A stretch of 64,000 bases of DNA from contig DKPQ01000006.1 of assembly GCA_002471275.1 (NCBI GenBank), forward strand, positions 62,001 to 126,000, given 5' to 3'. A program made the translations under genes and the position numbers. The stretch's first letter is position 1. Each line of letters opens with the position of its first letter. The notes under the pieces are model-generated. The model had not been told where the DNA came from. It ran no database searches and saw nothing but the letters and a program-made list of their open reading frames with translations. This stretch comes from Flammeovirgaceae bacterium UBA7330 (GTDB lineage Bacteria > Bacteroidota > Bacteroidia > Cytophagales > Cyclobacteriaceae). Below, one piece after another: positions 55,701 to 63,939 of the stretch.

Positions 55701-56685
55701 TTTCCCCTTCCACCATGACCGTGCTTTCCAGCTTGGTCGCAGCAATATTTGCTGCTGCGTTGATGTCTATATTCGCAATTTCATTGTCTACAATATCGGC
55801 ACTTGTGACCGTGGTTAAACCTACATCATCGCCGTCTGCCAATCCAACCGGCACTAGCGTAAGGTCGCCAAAGCTACCTGTGGTGGCTATTGTGGCCAGA
55901 CCGCTTACCTGAGCTGCCGGAACCGTCCCCACAGCCAACTGGGTAGCACTTCCATCTCCGGTAATGGTGGTACCATCTGTAATTACTGCAGATGTCACCC
56001 CGGTAAGGTTACTACCATCAATGGCGGGTAATACACCAAACAAAACCCCTGCATTCAAATTGGTCAGATTACTTGCGTCAAAGGCAGGTAATTGACCGGT
56101 TCCATTGAGTTGTACTATTTGATTAGCACCTGTACCAACATTTACACTCAAAGGTGTTCCAATGCCGTCACCATTTATCGTGGCATCGGTCAGTACCGAG
56201 GCGATGCCGTCATCGGTATCATCACTAAAACCAGCGGGAATCCCACTTATCTCTGTCCAATCAATTCCATCCTTGATAGCTGCAGGTACTGTAGGATCAG
56301 ATTCGGCCACACCAATATCAACCGTATTACCATTAGATATCGTCAGGTTCGTACCTGCGATCGAGAGTGTCTGATTATCGCTGTCTGTTGTTGTGAGGGG
56401 AATCCAGGAAGGGTTCAACCAATAATAAAACAGGCCATCATCGGTATCAAAAACCAGCATACCATTGTCAGTGGCTGTAAGGCCCATAGTGGTTCTCTGA
56501 CCTGTGGTCAAAGTCGGTATCAACAAACCCTGATCTCCATTGGGAGCTACCAAATGAAGTACGGCATTCGCATTGGGATTTTCGGTGTTGATCCCGGCAG
56601 AGTACTGTTGAGCATGAACTGTTGTTGCAAAAATTAAAAGGCCGAATATTGCAAAGACCTTTGGGGTGAAATAAGCGGCTCCCAT
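52792..56685 (-). CDS. Large secreted beta-repeat surface protein (trimeric-adhesin or fibre-like)
   Basis: The 1297-residue protein starts with a signal (FAIFGLLIFATTVHAQQ) and GINTENPNANAVLHLVAPNG, the usual start of fibre-like Bacteroidota surface proteins. Most of the sequence is short Gly/Thr/Asn/Ala-rich repeats (for example GAGAGLNISLSNATNPDAGL). Around residues 1000-1050 a YadA-head-like section appears (SIALGAGSSATGDNSVAIG and following). The last 110 residues are a different, likely globular domain, and no T9SS sorting domain is evident. It is the first gene of the four-gene T9SS operon, with stop and next start overlapping. A predicted promoter lies upstream. It probably forms a fibre or surface layer. 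Confidence 0.85.
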   Translation of the reverse strand: MGAAYFTPKVFAIFGLLIFATTVHAQQYSAGINTENPNANAVLHLVAPNGDQGLLIPTLTTGQRTTMGLTATDNGMLVFDTDDGLFYYWLNPSWIPLTTTDSDNQTLSIAGTNLTISNGNTVDIGVAESDPTVPAAIKDGIDWTEISGIPAGFSDDTDDGIASVLTDATINGDGIGTPLSVNVGTGANQIVQLNGTGQLPAFDASNLTNLNAGVLFGVLPAIDGSNLTGVTSAVITDGTTITGDGSATQLAVGTVPAAQVSGLATIATTGSFGDLTLVPVGLADGDDVGLTTVTSADIVDNEIANIDINAAANIAATKLESTVMVEGENVGLLNNDVGYMTAGTYDPNTIAGDVFDFGTHPTATAPGVGDVLTWDGTTWDALPSTGLTLPYTQSVANAADLFYLTNTGLGGAGAFEINNITNATNALNATTNGIGAAIQATQAGTAGPGMDVSISGATNTSPGILVSHGGAGAGLNISLSNATNPDAGLSVNHAGLGAGIEITTSTGPPMFITGGNAGEVLTSDALGNITLQPGGIAFPFAHTEDTDPTDLFYLDQQGTLASAARFTNSTGAFTGSVVSIEGNGLSGSQGLAVTQIGAGDAGTFLVSGAGAGTAVYGSTTGTGVAGLFEISNAGNTSPVIEVINGGAGADIRLPTGATAGYVLTSDATGNASWQVNGLTLPYADSGTDVGSLFSISNAGTGPAAFFENTGSGTAVRLGGNILFNEGAGRIIGVQQNTVGNGDNLAIAAADGEAAGPADGGILSLRSGAGTGTGGNGGNIEIIPGAGSGGGFAGGVFVNGITRFGNQGAGFGGMIELEDDAGTNSIGIEADPTTASYIITLPPAQAAGALTNDGTGTLSWVNGANAFTLDGNNNLTAITGATPPGTENFLVGVNTGNSLVAGGNQNTLIGNGAGQSITTGSTNIVIGVNAGGAGLTTGNNNVVLGTSASVSENTTSHVVIGDGATSNGFSTVSLGPGASIGAAVTGSIALGAGSSATGDNSVAIGFNANAPQDNSAIIGDATVPGFFVGVGTQTPTAKLSVENGNATGQGMAINMVAASANPDQALLIAQNADGMGADIRITNSASASAALSASTQGTGNVGVFDQQNVTSGANAMFVQTLGLGGAGVFQISNTASTVPALSVNTDGNNSNGIAVSKTGTSGNGIIIDMNGAGGQGIFVGGTNPASSSIETDGDVLFRANFITPTISHDAVAQPVIPSDVRIVKIVNGGPDINEITAGVEGQEILIISDFPGGFNVNSMTSVNLRLDNDNAFTMNQGSSLHLVYIETLNRWVEIGRSQ

Positions 56686-56790
56686 AATATAAACTATATT
56701 TATTTCAACTTAACAGCGATAGTCATGCCAATTTTTCGGCTCCTTCAGACATAATAAAATTTTAAGAAGAAATAGGACTACCAGCTAAAA

Positions 56791-56821
56791 CAAATATAGC
56801 TCTAAGTCCCTTAACATCAAT
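56791..56821 (-). promoter_or_regulatory. Predicted Bacteroidota promoter of the surface-protein operon
   Basis: On the minus strand TATATTTG (complementary to 56791-56798) is a perfect TAnnTTTG, and ATTG (complementary to 56818-56821) lies 19 nt upstream of it. The mRNA leader would be about 100 nt. Confidence 0.5.
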
Positions 56822-56913
56822 AAGATAAAAATTGTAATTGGCCTACGGAGAAAAGCGTAGAACCTCCATAAATAACGGTTTAAATAGTAATATTTCGTGA
56901 GTTACATGGAATA

Positions 56914-58074
56914 TTATCGGACGGCTTTCCTCGGGATAGCGGCCGGAAGCCGACTGAGCATTTCATTGTTAAGCAACCTTGTGACATCAGTAAAGGAACT
57001 CACATTGATGGTATTATTCTTTTGTCTCCCTACCAGTACAGCCTCGTCCCCCACTTTTACTTCTTTGATATGTGAAACATCCACCATGAATAAATTCATG
57101 TTGATCAATCCGGTAATAGGTGCCTTCTTGCCATGGATCAACACATGCCCCCTGTTGGACTGTGCCCTGGGATAGCCATTTGAATACCCCAAAGGCAAGA
57201 CCGCCACTTTCATGTCTCTGATGGCCTGAAAGGCTGTGCCATAACCAATAAACTCCCCCTCATCTACATCTCTGATATCCATCACATCGGTTTTCCAGGT
57301 GAAAATACGTTTTAGGCTGGTCGAGTTTGCAGAGTTGCCCGTTGATTGAAGGTGCATATAAAAGATATCGGGACTCGGCCAAAAACCATACTGTGCCACA
57401 CCAATCCTCACCATATCGTAGGTGGTTTCAGGATATGCTAAAGCCGCGGCCGAACAGGCTATGTGGTAATGATTAGGTCTCATGCCTCTGCCTTTGCAGA
57501 GTTTGATAAACTCTTTAAACTTCCGATGCTGTGAATCTATCTTGAACTTATTAGACAAGCTTTCCGCTCCGCCAAAATGCGTGCACAACCCTTCAAATTC
57601 GATATACCTGGCATTTTTCTTCAGGAAGGACAAAGCTTTTGGAACTTCCCTGGCATTCATTCCTGTCCTGTTGGCTCCTGTCTCTACTTCAATGTGGACT
57701 TTGGCCTTTTTGTCCGCTGCTTTTGCTTTTTCTAAAACCAGGGGTAAGCGATCGTAATTAAAAACAAAAAATTCAATGCCATTTTCAATGGCCCATTGTA
57801 TGTCCTGATCATACAGAATACCCATGATCATGATACTGCTATCACTGCTGCATGCTTCTAGCACTTCTTCAGCCTCGAATGCCGATGCCACACTAAAATG
57901 TTCTACTCCACATTTCTCAGCCATAGGTACAAACTCATGTATCCCATGACCATAGGCGTTGGCTTTCACAACGGAGGAGATCCGAACACCTGGTCCAACT
58001 TTTTTTCTGATAAAATTGAAATTGCTTTTCAGACTTGACTGACTGAGCTCGATCCTGCTTGAGTGCCTTACCAT
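56914..58074 (-). CDS. alr: Alanine racemase, PLP-dependent
   Basis: I choose the ATG at 58072-58074 (386 residues); a TTG-opened extension to 58113 is unlikely. The protein shows the fold-type III racemase pattern: PLP Lys in VVKANAYGHG, THFGGAES, RIGVAQYGFWP, and the second catalytic Tyr region FIGYGTAFQA. The C-terminal NMNLFMVDVSHIKEVKVGDEA is also typical. It makes D-Ala (or a related D-amino acid) from the L-form. It is the last gene of the ATP-grasp/Cys-hydrolase operon, with its start overlapping the end of the 669-residue gene by 7 nt. This context is not the murF/mur setting of the housekeeping enzyme, so a dedicated role is possible. Confidence 0.92.
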   Translation of the reverse strand: MVRHSSRIELSQSSLKSNFNFIRKKVGPGVRISSVVKANAYGHGIHEFVPMAEKCGVEHFSVASAFEAEEVLEACSSDSSIMIMGILYDQDIQWAIENGIEFFVFNYDRLPLVLEKAKAADKKAKVHIEVETGANRTGMNAREVPKALSFLKKNARYIEFEGLCTHFGGAESLSNKFKIDSQHRKFKEFIKLCKGRGMRPNHYHIACSAAALAYPETTYDMVRIGVAQYGFWPSPDIFYMHLQSTGNSANSTSLKRIFTWKTDVMDIRDVDEGEFIGYGTAFQAIRDMKVAVLPLGYSNGYPRAQSNRGHVLIHGKKAPITGLINMNLFMVDVSHIKEVKVGDEAVLVGRQKNNTINVSSFTDVTRLLNNEMLSRLPAAIPRKAVR

Positions 58075-60077
58075 AGCTTCGTTTGTTGGTTCCAGGTATA
58101 CGATTTTCCCCAACTTTCCCTGGCCAGGATCTCCACTTTTTCAATCTCCTTTTCATCCATCAGAGATCCGGGGTATACCTCAAGTGAATTATAATGAAAA
58201 GCATATATGCGGGATGCAAAATGAGCAAATGGCAGCGAGGATTCCCCGTGCTTTTCCCCATGACCATATACCGTAGGTCTGATTCCCTGCCCCCAGTTCT
58301 GTCTTCCTTCGTTGTTAGGATTTAAGAAATAAGCTCTAAGCTCACCAGCAGGAGATTTATCGACACGTAGTAAAGATATGGCGTGGAAACCTATCATTTC
58401 TGCTGTGGATGAAGTGATGATTATCCCGACCGGGTTGGGGTATGATAGCTGACGTCCATTGTTTTGATCCGGATGAAATGACTTGTAAAAAATGCTCATG
58501 AATCCCTTGAAATCCATGATGGAATTAGTGAGGTAATCATATGCCGATGCGAACCCAAGCTGGATCCACTGCCCATACATGGCAGGGTTTACCCACTTGT
58601 GAGGGTCCTCACCTCGCCCGGTGGCTCGGCGCATCATTTCATTGTATATTTTATCCAGGTGGGGAACTAAAACGATTGACACCCCATCCAGATCGTAATC
58701 TAGCTTTTCCACCAGTCCTTTACCTAGCTGGTTTGAGATCAAATCATTGTTCTCAAAGCGCATCACGAGATTGTTTTGTGTAGCCACTGTGATTACCATG
58801 TCTACCAGTTTGGCCGGAGCATGTTGACTCCACATGCTAATCCCTCGTGCCGACTGACAGGTTGGGTTATTGCCCTGGCCTACACCCAATGGCTGCCCCA
58901 ATACCCTGATTAGTGCACCCATTAAATACTGTATGGCAGTGACATGACCACGACTATCATGATTCGATTTCAGGATCCTGTTTTCTACCTGGGGATTGAT
59001 CTTGATTCTCCTGAGGTTTTCCAGGCCAACCCTCACAGGTCTTCGGGAAAGTAAACTCCTCCCAAGCATTCTGGCCAATCCGTAGATGCATTGAGCATTG
59101 TACGTGCTAATCGTTTCCAGGACCAGAGGCTTCAAAAAGTCCTTGTGTTTGTTCCATTCTGCCAGTCCCCGGTCGTTGAGGTTCAGGCATTCGGGAATTA
59201 GATATTCATATTTTGATTGACCCAACAGGTGCTTCAGCAATAACGCATGATAGGCCGAAACCAATCCGGTTTGGCCCATTGATTTACCCATTGCCCGTGC
59301 CTCCTCCTGTAGTTTATGCTCTTTCGACTTCTCCAAAAAGCTTAAGTATTTTTCAAAATCAGGTCGCTTCAGCGTCTCAGGTGAGGGTCCATAGACTGCA
59401 TTGACATACAGGAGCAATAGCTTTTCATGAGCTGAATCTCCCTTCATATCAAACTTGTTTTCAACGATATGTAGCAGGGCCCGAACTTTTTCTGTGACCA
59501 CTGGTCTTTGCTCACAAATCATTTGAATTTCTTCGGAAAGCTTCTCCGTAATCCCACTCAGGTCAATTTCAGATACTAAAAAGCCAAAAAGGTTAAAGGC
59601 CTTTTTGAGTTCTCGCTCTGTGAAGGATTCCCGTATCTCTTCGGAAGTATCCTTCAGTGCAAGGTCCAGATTATGAACAATGACCTCTTCCAGGTAATTA
59701 TTTGCTTCTTCTGAAGTGACGTTTTGAAAATCACGTTCCGCACTTGCATAAGCCATCATACGTAGCTCACTCAGAATTTCGAAGCTGCTTGAAGGATGGC
59801 CTGCTTTCATGGTTCCACGAACCAATCCCGGTACTAACTTCCGGGGATCTTGCCAGGGAGTGCCTTTGAAAAATCCGGATTGATCGAGATCAATACTTTT
59901 TTTATATAAAAAAGATAAGCCATCTCGGGTCAGGCTGAGCAAATCAACCTGACTGGCTAATCTGGCAGCCTTATCAGGTCGTGTAAGGTCGGAAGCATCC
60001 AGAAATTCTCTGTAGCTTCTCTCAAAATTTTCAAATGCTCTTTCCTTCGATGGTTTCAGTGCTGTTGTATCAGGCAT
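58068..60077 (-). CDS. Unrecognised 669-residue protein with a candidate Cys/His/Asn hydrolase or acyltransferase core
   Basis: I cannot name the family. The N-terminal 350 residues look all-helical. The second part carries conserved-looking blocks: GQGNNPTCQSARGISMW (Cys407), GIIITSSTAEMIGFHAISLL (His565) and AYFLNPNNEGRQNWG (Asn586). This order, Cys, then His preceding hydrophobics, then Asn, fits papain-like peptidases and transglutaminase-like enzymes. No signal or membrane segment is seen, so it is cytoplasmic. It sits 9 bp after an ATP-grasp ligase gene and overlaps alr by 7 nt, so it probably acts on the product of the ligase. Alternatives: an acyltransferase or a deamidase. The ATG at 60075-60077 is clear. 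Confidence 0.7.
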   Translation of the reverse strand: MPDTTALKPSKERAFENFERSYREFLDASDLTRPDKAARLASQVDLLSLTRDGLSFLYKKSIDLDQSGFFKGTPWQDPRKLVPGLVRGTMKAGHPSSSFEILSELRMMAYASAERDFQNVTSEEANNYLEEVIVHNLDLALKDTSEEIRESFTERELKKAFNLFGFLVSEIDLSGITEKLSEEIQMICEQRPVVTEKVRALLHIVENKFDMKGDSAHEKLLLLYVNAVYGPSPETLKRPDFEKYLSFLEKSKEHKLQEEARAMGKSMGQTGLVSAYHALLLKHLLGQSKYEYLIPECLNLNDRGLAEWNKHKDFLKPLVLETISTYNAQCIYGLARMLGRSLLSRRPVRVGLENLRRIKINPQVENRILKSNHDSRGHVTAIQYLMGALIRVLGQPLGVGQGNNPTCQSARGISMWSQHAPAKLVDMVITVATQNNLVMRFENNDLISNQLGKGLVEKLDYDLDGVSIVLVPHLDKIYNEMMRRATGRGEDPHKWVNPAMYGQWIQLGFASAYDYLTNSIMDFKGFMSIFYKSFHPDQNNGRQLSYPNPVGIIITSSTAEMIGFHAISLLRVDKSPAGELRAYFLNPNNEGRQNWGQGIRPTVYGHGEKHGESSLPFAHFASRIYAFHYNSLEVYPGSLMDEKEIEKVEILARESWGKSYTWNQQTKLW

Positions 60078-60086
60078 ATTTAGTCA

Positions 60087-61310
60087 CTAGACATAAAAGT
60101 CCACTGTTTCATAATGCAACAATAATTCTTTCATTCTGTCAGGATCTTCACCCCTGAAGTTAATTGTTCCGAAATGGTTACCAAAACCCTCCCGATCATC
60201 GCTGATCTTTTGGGTGGACAAAGGAGGTACCAACGTATGATCTACAAAATACGGCTCTTCATTGAGCTCTTCAGGTATCTCCAGCTTGGAGAACTGTCGT
60301 TTTTGTGGGTAGATCATCACATTGCCATTGTAGTTTTTGGGTTTGAAGTCTTTTGGAGGAAAAACCTGATCCAGTTCTTCTTCCGTGATATTCGGATCAT
60401 GACAAAGAACAAATGCGGCCAACGCATCGAACTCATATGATTTGGAGCACAATTCCAGAATATGTCCTCCGGGAATCCGACAGGCTGTCTCTCCAAAATT
60501 TAATTCGTCATTTTCAGTAAGAAACCACTCAGGATGCACCATACCATATTCAATACCAAAAATATCTACCATCTTCTGTACATGTTTATGAATCAAATCA
60601 CGTTTCGAATTCAGGTAATGGCCTTCTGGAATGAAATTGGAATACCCCAGGTGCACATATTCAGTGATGTTCAAAAACCTGATCTTCCCTTTGTTGATAA
60701 AGGCCTCACAGGAGAACTCCCGTCCGGGAAGGTGACTCTCCGCAAGACAGGGAAAATCCGAATCTTTGACTTTTTCATCGATATCACTCATGCTTCTAAG
60801 TAGCCTGTGACCGACTGTACCCGCTGAGGCAAATGGTTTCAAATGTACCCAACTATCTTCCTCCCCTTCCAGCTGAAGGTTAGCTTCATTGAGGCGCTTC
60901 ATAAACAGTTTCACCTGCTCCCGGTTGTGTACTTCTTCAAACAGACCAACCCGCAATCCTCCAATCAAGGCTTTTCGCTTCATCATGGCTTTATTTCTAA
61001 AGAGAAATGCCCTATTGAGTACTCTTGGATCGTCTCTAAAAATTGAATTAAGTGCGCCTGCCCATTCCACTGTTTCTTCAAACAGAGGAACAGCCACATC
61101 CACATTAAAGGGTTTTAGCTTTTCAAGTAAGTCCAGTGAGTTAGAACTGTCACTCCACTCATTCAGCTGATAGGATACAAAGGGAATATTGTTTTCCCTT
61201 GCATAGGGCTCGAAATCCGGAAATGAAACAACCACAAAGGGTTTATCTATTTTTTGCATGCTTTCTATGACCGGAAGACTCCAGCCAATAAGCGCGAAAC
61301 AATTTGCCAT
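60087..61310 (-). CDS. ATP-grasp ligase
   Basis: The 407-residue protein has an N-terminal pre-ATP-grasp domain (MANCFALIGWSLPVIESM, then VDVAVPLFEETVEW) and an ATP-grasp core: Lys158 in WVHLKPFASAGTVG, LAESHLPGREFSCEAF with the adenine-binding stretch, the metal-binding Glu in GMVHPEWF and FGETACRIPGGHI. It is most like the amino-acid ligase branch (BacD, carnosine synthase, carbamoyl-phosphate type) that couples a carboxylate to an amine with ATP. It heads an operon with a Cys-hydrolase-like protein and alanine racemase, so the product may be a small peptide or amide containing D-Ala. Substrates are not assigned. Confidence 0.85.
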   Translation of the reverse strand: MANCFALIGWSLPVIESMQKIDKPFVVVSFPDFEPYARENNIPFVSYQLNEWSDSSNSLDLLEKLKPFNVDVAVPLFEETVEWAGALNSIFRDDPRVLNRAFLFRNKAMMKRKALIGGLRVGLFEEVHNREQVKLFMKRLNEANLQLEGEEDSWVHLKPFASAGTVGHRLLRSMSDIDEKVKDSDFPCLAESHLPGREFSCEAFINKGKIRFLNITEYVHLGYSNFIPEGHYLNSKRDLIHKHVQKMVDIFGIEYGMVHPEWFLTENDELNFGETACRIPGGHILELCSKSYEFDALAAFVLCHDPNITEEELDQVFPPKDFKPKNYNGNVMIYPQKRQFSKLEIPEELNEEPYFVDHTLVPPLSTQKISDDREGFGNHFGTINFRGEDPDRMKELLLHYETVDFYV

Positions 61311-61487
61311 GATTTTAAAGTTTTCTTAGGTTATACATATCAAATAGGATTTTTTGTAGACGGACAACAACAAAAAACCCATTTATATACTAAGCAACAA
61401 TACAGCTAATTGTTCCTAAAATTTAAAATTTCACAGATTATTGAGCAAAACAAACGGTTAAACGATTTAAAGCAGGATTTGAAAATT

Positions 61488-61988
61488 TTATTTCTTTTTG
61501 TATATCCCCTTAAAAGCCTGACTGATCACTACATCTTCTTTATTTAGGATCTCCCAAAGCTGTGTCAAACTTCCATCACGGTTCGGTGTCCAGATAATGC
61601 GATTGCGATACCAATCGATCTTTTGACCTGGCAGGAGCTCACTCTGCAGAACCATATTTCCCCTGATCAGCTTGCCTTTGAGGACGAGGTTTGACCCTGA
61701 ACCATCGATCCAAACCTGGTTCCAGGTACTGTCTGCCAGATTGTAATAGTTGTAGCTGCGCCCAACACCTCCGGACCCACCGCGCCAGTGTTCGCTTAGC
61801 ACACATTCCGCCACCAATTTTTCAATGGTATTTTCCCCTATGAGATTGCCAAGGGTATCGTAGACATTCCAGTCACCGACCCAAAAGTCAAACTGTTGAT
61901 GTTGCTCGGTACAACAGGCACATGATTCCTGTGCCTGCAGGTCCTGAATAAGGAAAAGCAATGCGGAAAGAAAAAGTATCCTCTTCAT
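61488..61988 (-). CDS. Secreted DUF1579-like protein
   Basis: The start is the ATG at 61986-61988 (166 residues); a GTG two codons earlier is less likely. It has a signal (ILFLSALLFLIQDLQA) and then QFDFWVGDWNVYDTLGN, typical of DUF1579-like small beta-barrel proteins, with ECVLSEHWRGGSG and a C-terminal LTQLWEILNKE strand. A Cys-rich start (SCACC) follows the cleavage site. Function unknown; some family relatives bind hydrophobic ligands. It is downstream of typA in the same direction, 54 bp apart. Confidence 0.72.
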   Translation of the reverse strand: MKRILFLSALLFLIQDLQAQESCACCTEQHQQFDFWVGDWNVYDTLGNLIGENTIEKLVAECVLSEHWRGGSGGVGRSYNYYNLADSTWNQVWIDGSGSNLVLKGKLIRGNMVLQSELLPGQKIDWYRNRIIWTPNRDGSLTQLWEILNKEDVVISQAFKGIYKKK

Positions 61989-62042
61989 AAACACTTGTTG
62001 TTTTAGAAGATAACACCTTTCGACTAAAATACGCTTATGGGT

Positions 62043-63842
62043 TTAGTCCTTTTTCTGTCTCTTACGTTCGTGCTCGAGTAGGAGAATCTTTCGCAATCGG
62101 ATGGATTTTGGGGTGACTTCTACATACTCATCCTTACCCACATACTCCATGGCCTCTTCCAGAGAAAACTTGATAGCAGGTGCGATGGATACTTTATCAT
62201 CAGATCCCGCTGCCCTTACGTTGGATAGTTTTTTGGTCTTGGTCACATTCACTACGAGGTCGTCAATCCGTGTGCTTTCTCCTATAACCTGACCCTCATA
62301 GATCTCGTCATTGGGGTCGATAAAGAACTTACCCCTGTCCTGCAACTTATCAATAGAGTATGCGATCGCAGTACCCGTTTCTCCGGAGATCAATGCCCCT
62401 TTCCTTTTGCCCTGGATCTCACCTTTCCATGGTTCATAGCCACTGAACCGGTGCGATACCACTGCCTCTCCTTCCGTAGCGGTCAGAATAGGGTTTGTCA
62501 ACCCGATCAAGCCTCGTGCACTGATCTTAAACTCAAGGTTCACCCGGTCGTCTTTCTTCTCTATGTTGAGGATGTCTCCCTTTCTCTGGGTCACAATTTC
62601 TATAACCTTGCCGGAAAACTCATCAGAAACATTGACAAACAGGAGCTCTACCGGCTCATGTTTAAAACCATCGATCTCCTTAACAACTACCTGTGGTTGA
62701 CCAAGTTGAAGCTCATAACCTTCACGTCGCATGGTTTCTACCAGGATGGCCAAATGTAAAATTCCCCGTCCAAAAACCATCATCCGGTCAGGTGAGTCCG
62801 TTTCCTGCACCCTCAGAGCGAGGTTCTTCTCAGTCTCCTTCTCAAGCCTGTCTCTCAGGTGCCTGCTGGTCACAAACTTTCCTTCTTTACCAAAAAACGG
62901 TGAGTTGTTGATCGTAAACAACATACTCATGGATGGTTCATCAACTGAAATAGGCGTTAAAGCCTCAGGATTTTCTGCATCTGCAATGGTATCCCCAATA
63001 TCAAACTGCTCCAGCCCCATTACAGCCACGATTTCACCTGATTTGATCTCTTCCTTGGTTTTAACCTTGCCTAATCCTTCGAAAAGGTAGAGCTCCTTCA
63101 CATTGGACCTGTGTGTTTGTCCATCACGTTGTACCAGGGAAATCTGATCTCCGGCTTTGATAGTGCCACGGTGTACACGCCCTACAGCGATCCTTCCTGT
63201 ATAGGAGGAATAATCCAGGGAGCTGATCTGCAACTGTAAAGTTCCGGGATTCTCTTTCGGAGGCTCAAAATATTCAATGATGGTATCCAGAAGATATGAA
63301 ATATCCGATGTTGGTGTCTTCCAATCCGGACCCATCCAACCATTTTTGGATGAACCATAGACCACTGGATAGTCTAGCTGCTCTTCAGTGGCATCCAGGG
63401 AGAACATTAGTTCAAATACCTTTTCATTCGCATCTTCCGGATTACAGTTTGGTTTGTCTACTTTATTGACAACCACAATAGGTTTTAAGCCCATTTCGAG
63501 AGCTTTCTGCAACACAAATCGGGTTTGTGGCATTGGACCTTCAAAGGCATCCACAAGAAGGATCACCCCATCAGCCATGTTCAATACCCTTTCTACTTCA
63601 CCTCCAAAGTCCGAGTGACCCGGAGTATCGATGATGTTGATCTTGGTGTCTTTGTATCGTACGGAAACGTTTTTTGAAAGAATGGTGATACCCCGTTCCC
63701 GCTCCAAATCATTGGAGTCCAGGATCAGTTCGCCTACTTCTTCATTATCCCTGAAAAGTTTTACCTGGTGTAGTATCCTGTCGACAAGGGTTGTCTTACC
63801 GTGGTCTACGTGTGCTATAATAGCTATGTTTCTGATGCTCAT
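62043..63842 (-). CDS. typA: Translational GTPase TypA/BipA
   Basis: The 599-residue protein has all GTPase motifs: AHVDHGKTTL (G1), RGITI (G2), DTPGHSDFGGEV (G3), VNKVDKP (G4) and GSSKNGW (G5), followed by beta-barrel domains and the TypA C-terminal region ending EHERKRQKK. The length is normal. BipA binds the 70S ribosome and helps assembly and translation under stress. The ATG at 63840-63842 directly precedes the motif SIRNIAIIAHVD. Confidence 0.96.
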   Translation of the reverse strand: MSIRNIAIIAHVDHGKTTLVDRILHQVKLFRDNEEVGELILDSNDLERERGITILSKNVSVRYKDTKINIIDTPGHSDFGGEVERVLNMADGVILLVDAFEGPMPQTRFVLQKALEMGLKPIVVVNKVDKPNCNPEDANEKVFELMFSLDATEEQLDYPVVYGSSKNGWMGPDWKTPTSDISYLLDTIIEYFEPPKENPGTLQLQISSLDYSSYTGRIAVGRVHRGTIKAGDQISLVQRDGQTHRSNVKELYLFEGLGKVKTKEEIKSGEIVAVMGLEQFDIGDTIADAENPEALTPISVDEPSMSMLFTINNSPFFGKEGKFVTSRHLRDRLEKETEKNLALRVQETDSPDRMMVFGRGILHLAILVETMRREGYELQLGQPQVVVKEIDGFKHEPVELLFVNVSDEFSGKVIEIVTQRKGDILNIEKKDDRVNLEFKISARGLIGLTNPILTATEGEAVVSHRFSGYEPWKGEIQGKRKGALISGETGTAIAYSIDKLQDRGKFFIDPNDEIYEGQVIGESTRIDDLVVNVTKTKKLSNVRAAGSDDKVSIAPAIKFSLEEAMEYVGKDEYVEVTPKSIRLRKILLLEHERKRQKKD

Positions 63843-63861
63843 GTTTATCCGAAAAAGGACG

Positions 63862-63869
63862 CAAAAGTA
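63862..63869 (-). promoter_or_regulatory. Possible -7 promoter box of typA
   Basis: TACTTTTG on the minus strand matches TAnnTTTG, 20 nt before the typA ATG. The nearest -33 candidate (ATTG, complementary to 63884-63887) is only 14 nt away, short of the usual spacing, so the call is tentative. Confidence 0.35.
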
Positions 63870-63939
63870 GTGTTTACTTTTGTCAATTACACTGCATCCC
63901 TTAATATCATTTTAGTAAAGGGCCTGCCAGCCTGGAATA

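Noticed and set aside
52296..56637. Several long plus-strand frames (up to 181 residues) opposite the T9SS operon
   Set aside because: They mirror the repetitive Gly/Thr/Ala-rich codons of the 1297-residue gene and its neighbour; products have no recognisable domain.
52792..56685. Repeats inside the large surface protein considered as a CRISPR array
   Set aside because: Repeats are of variable length and sequence, in frame, and code for a beta-repeat protein; no regular spacer structure or cas genes.
61488..61988. Considered as lipoprotein because of the Cys-rich start
   Set aside because: The residues before the first Cys (LQAQESCACC) do not form a lipobox; a normal cleavage site after QA is better.
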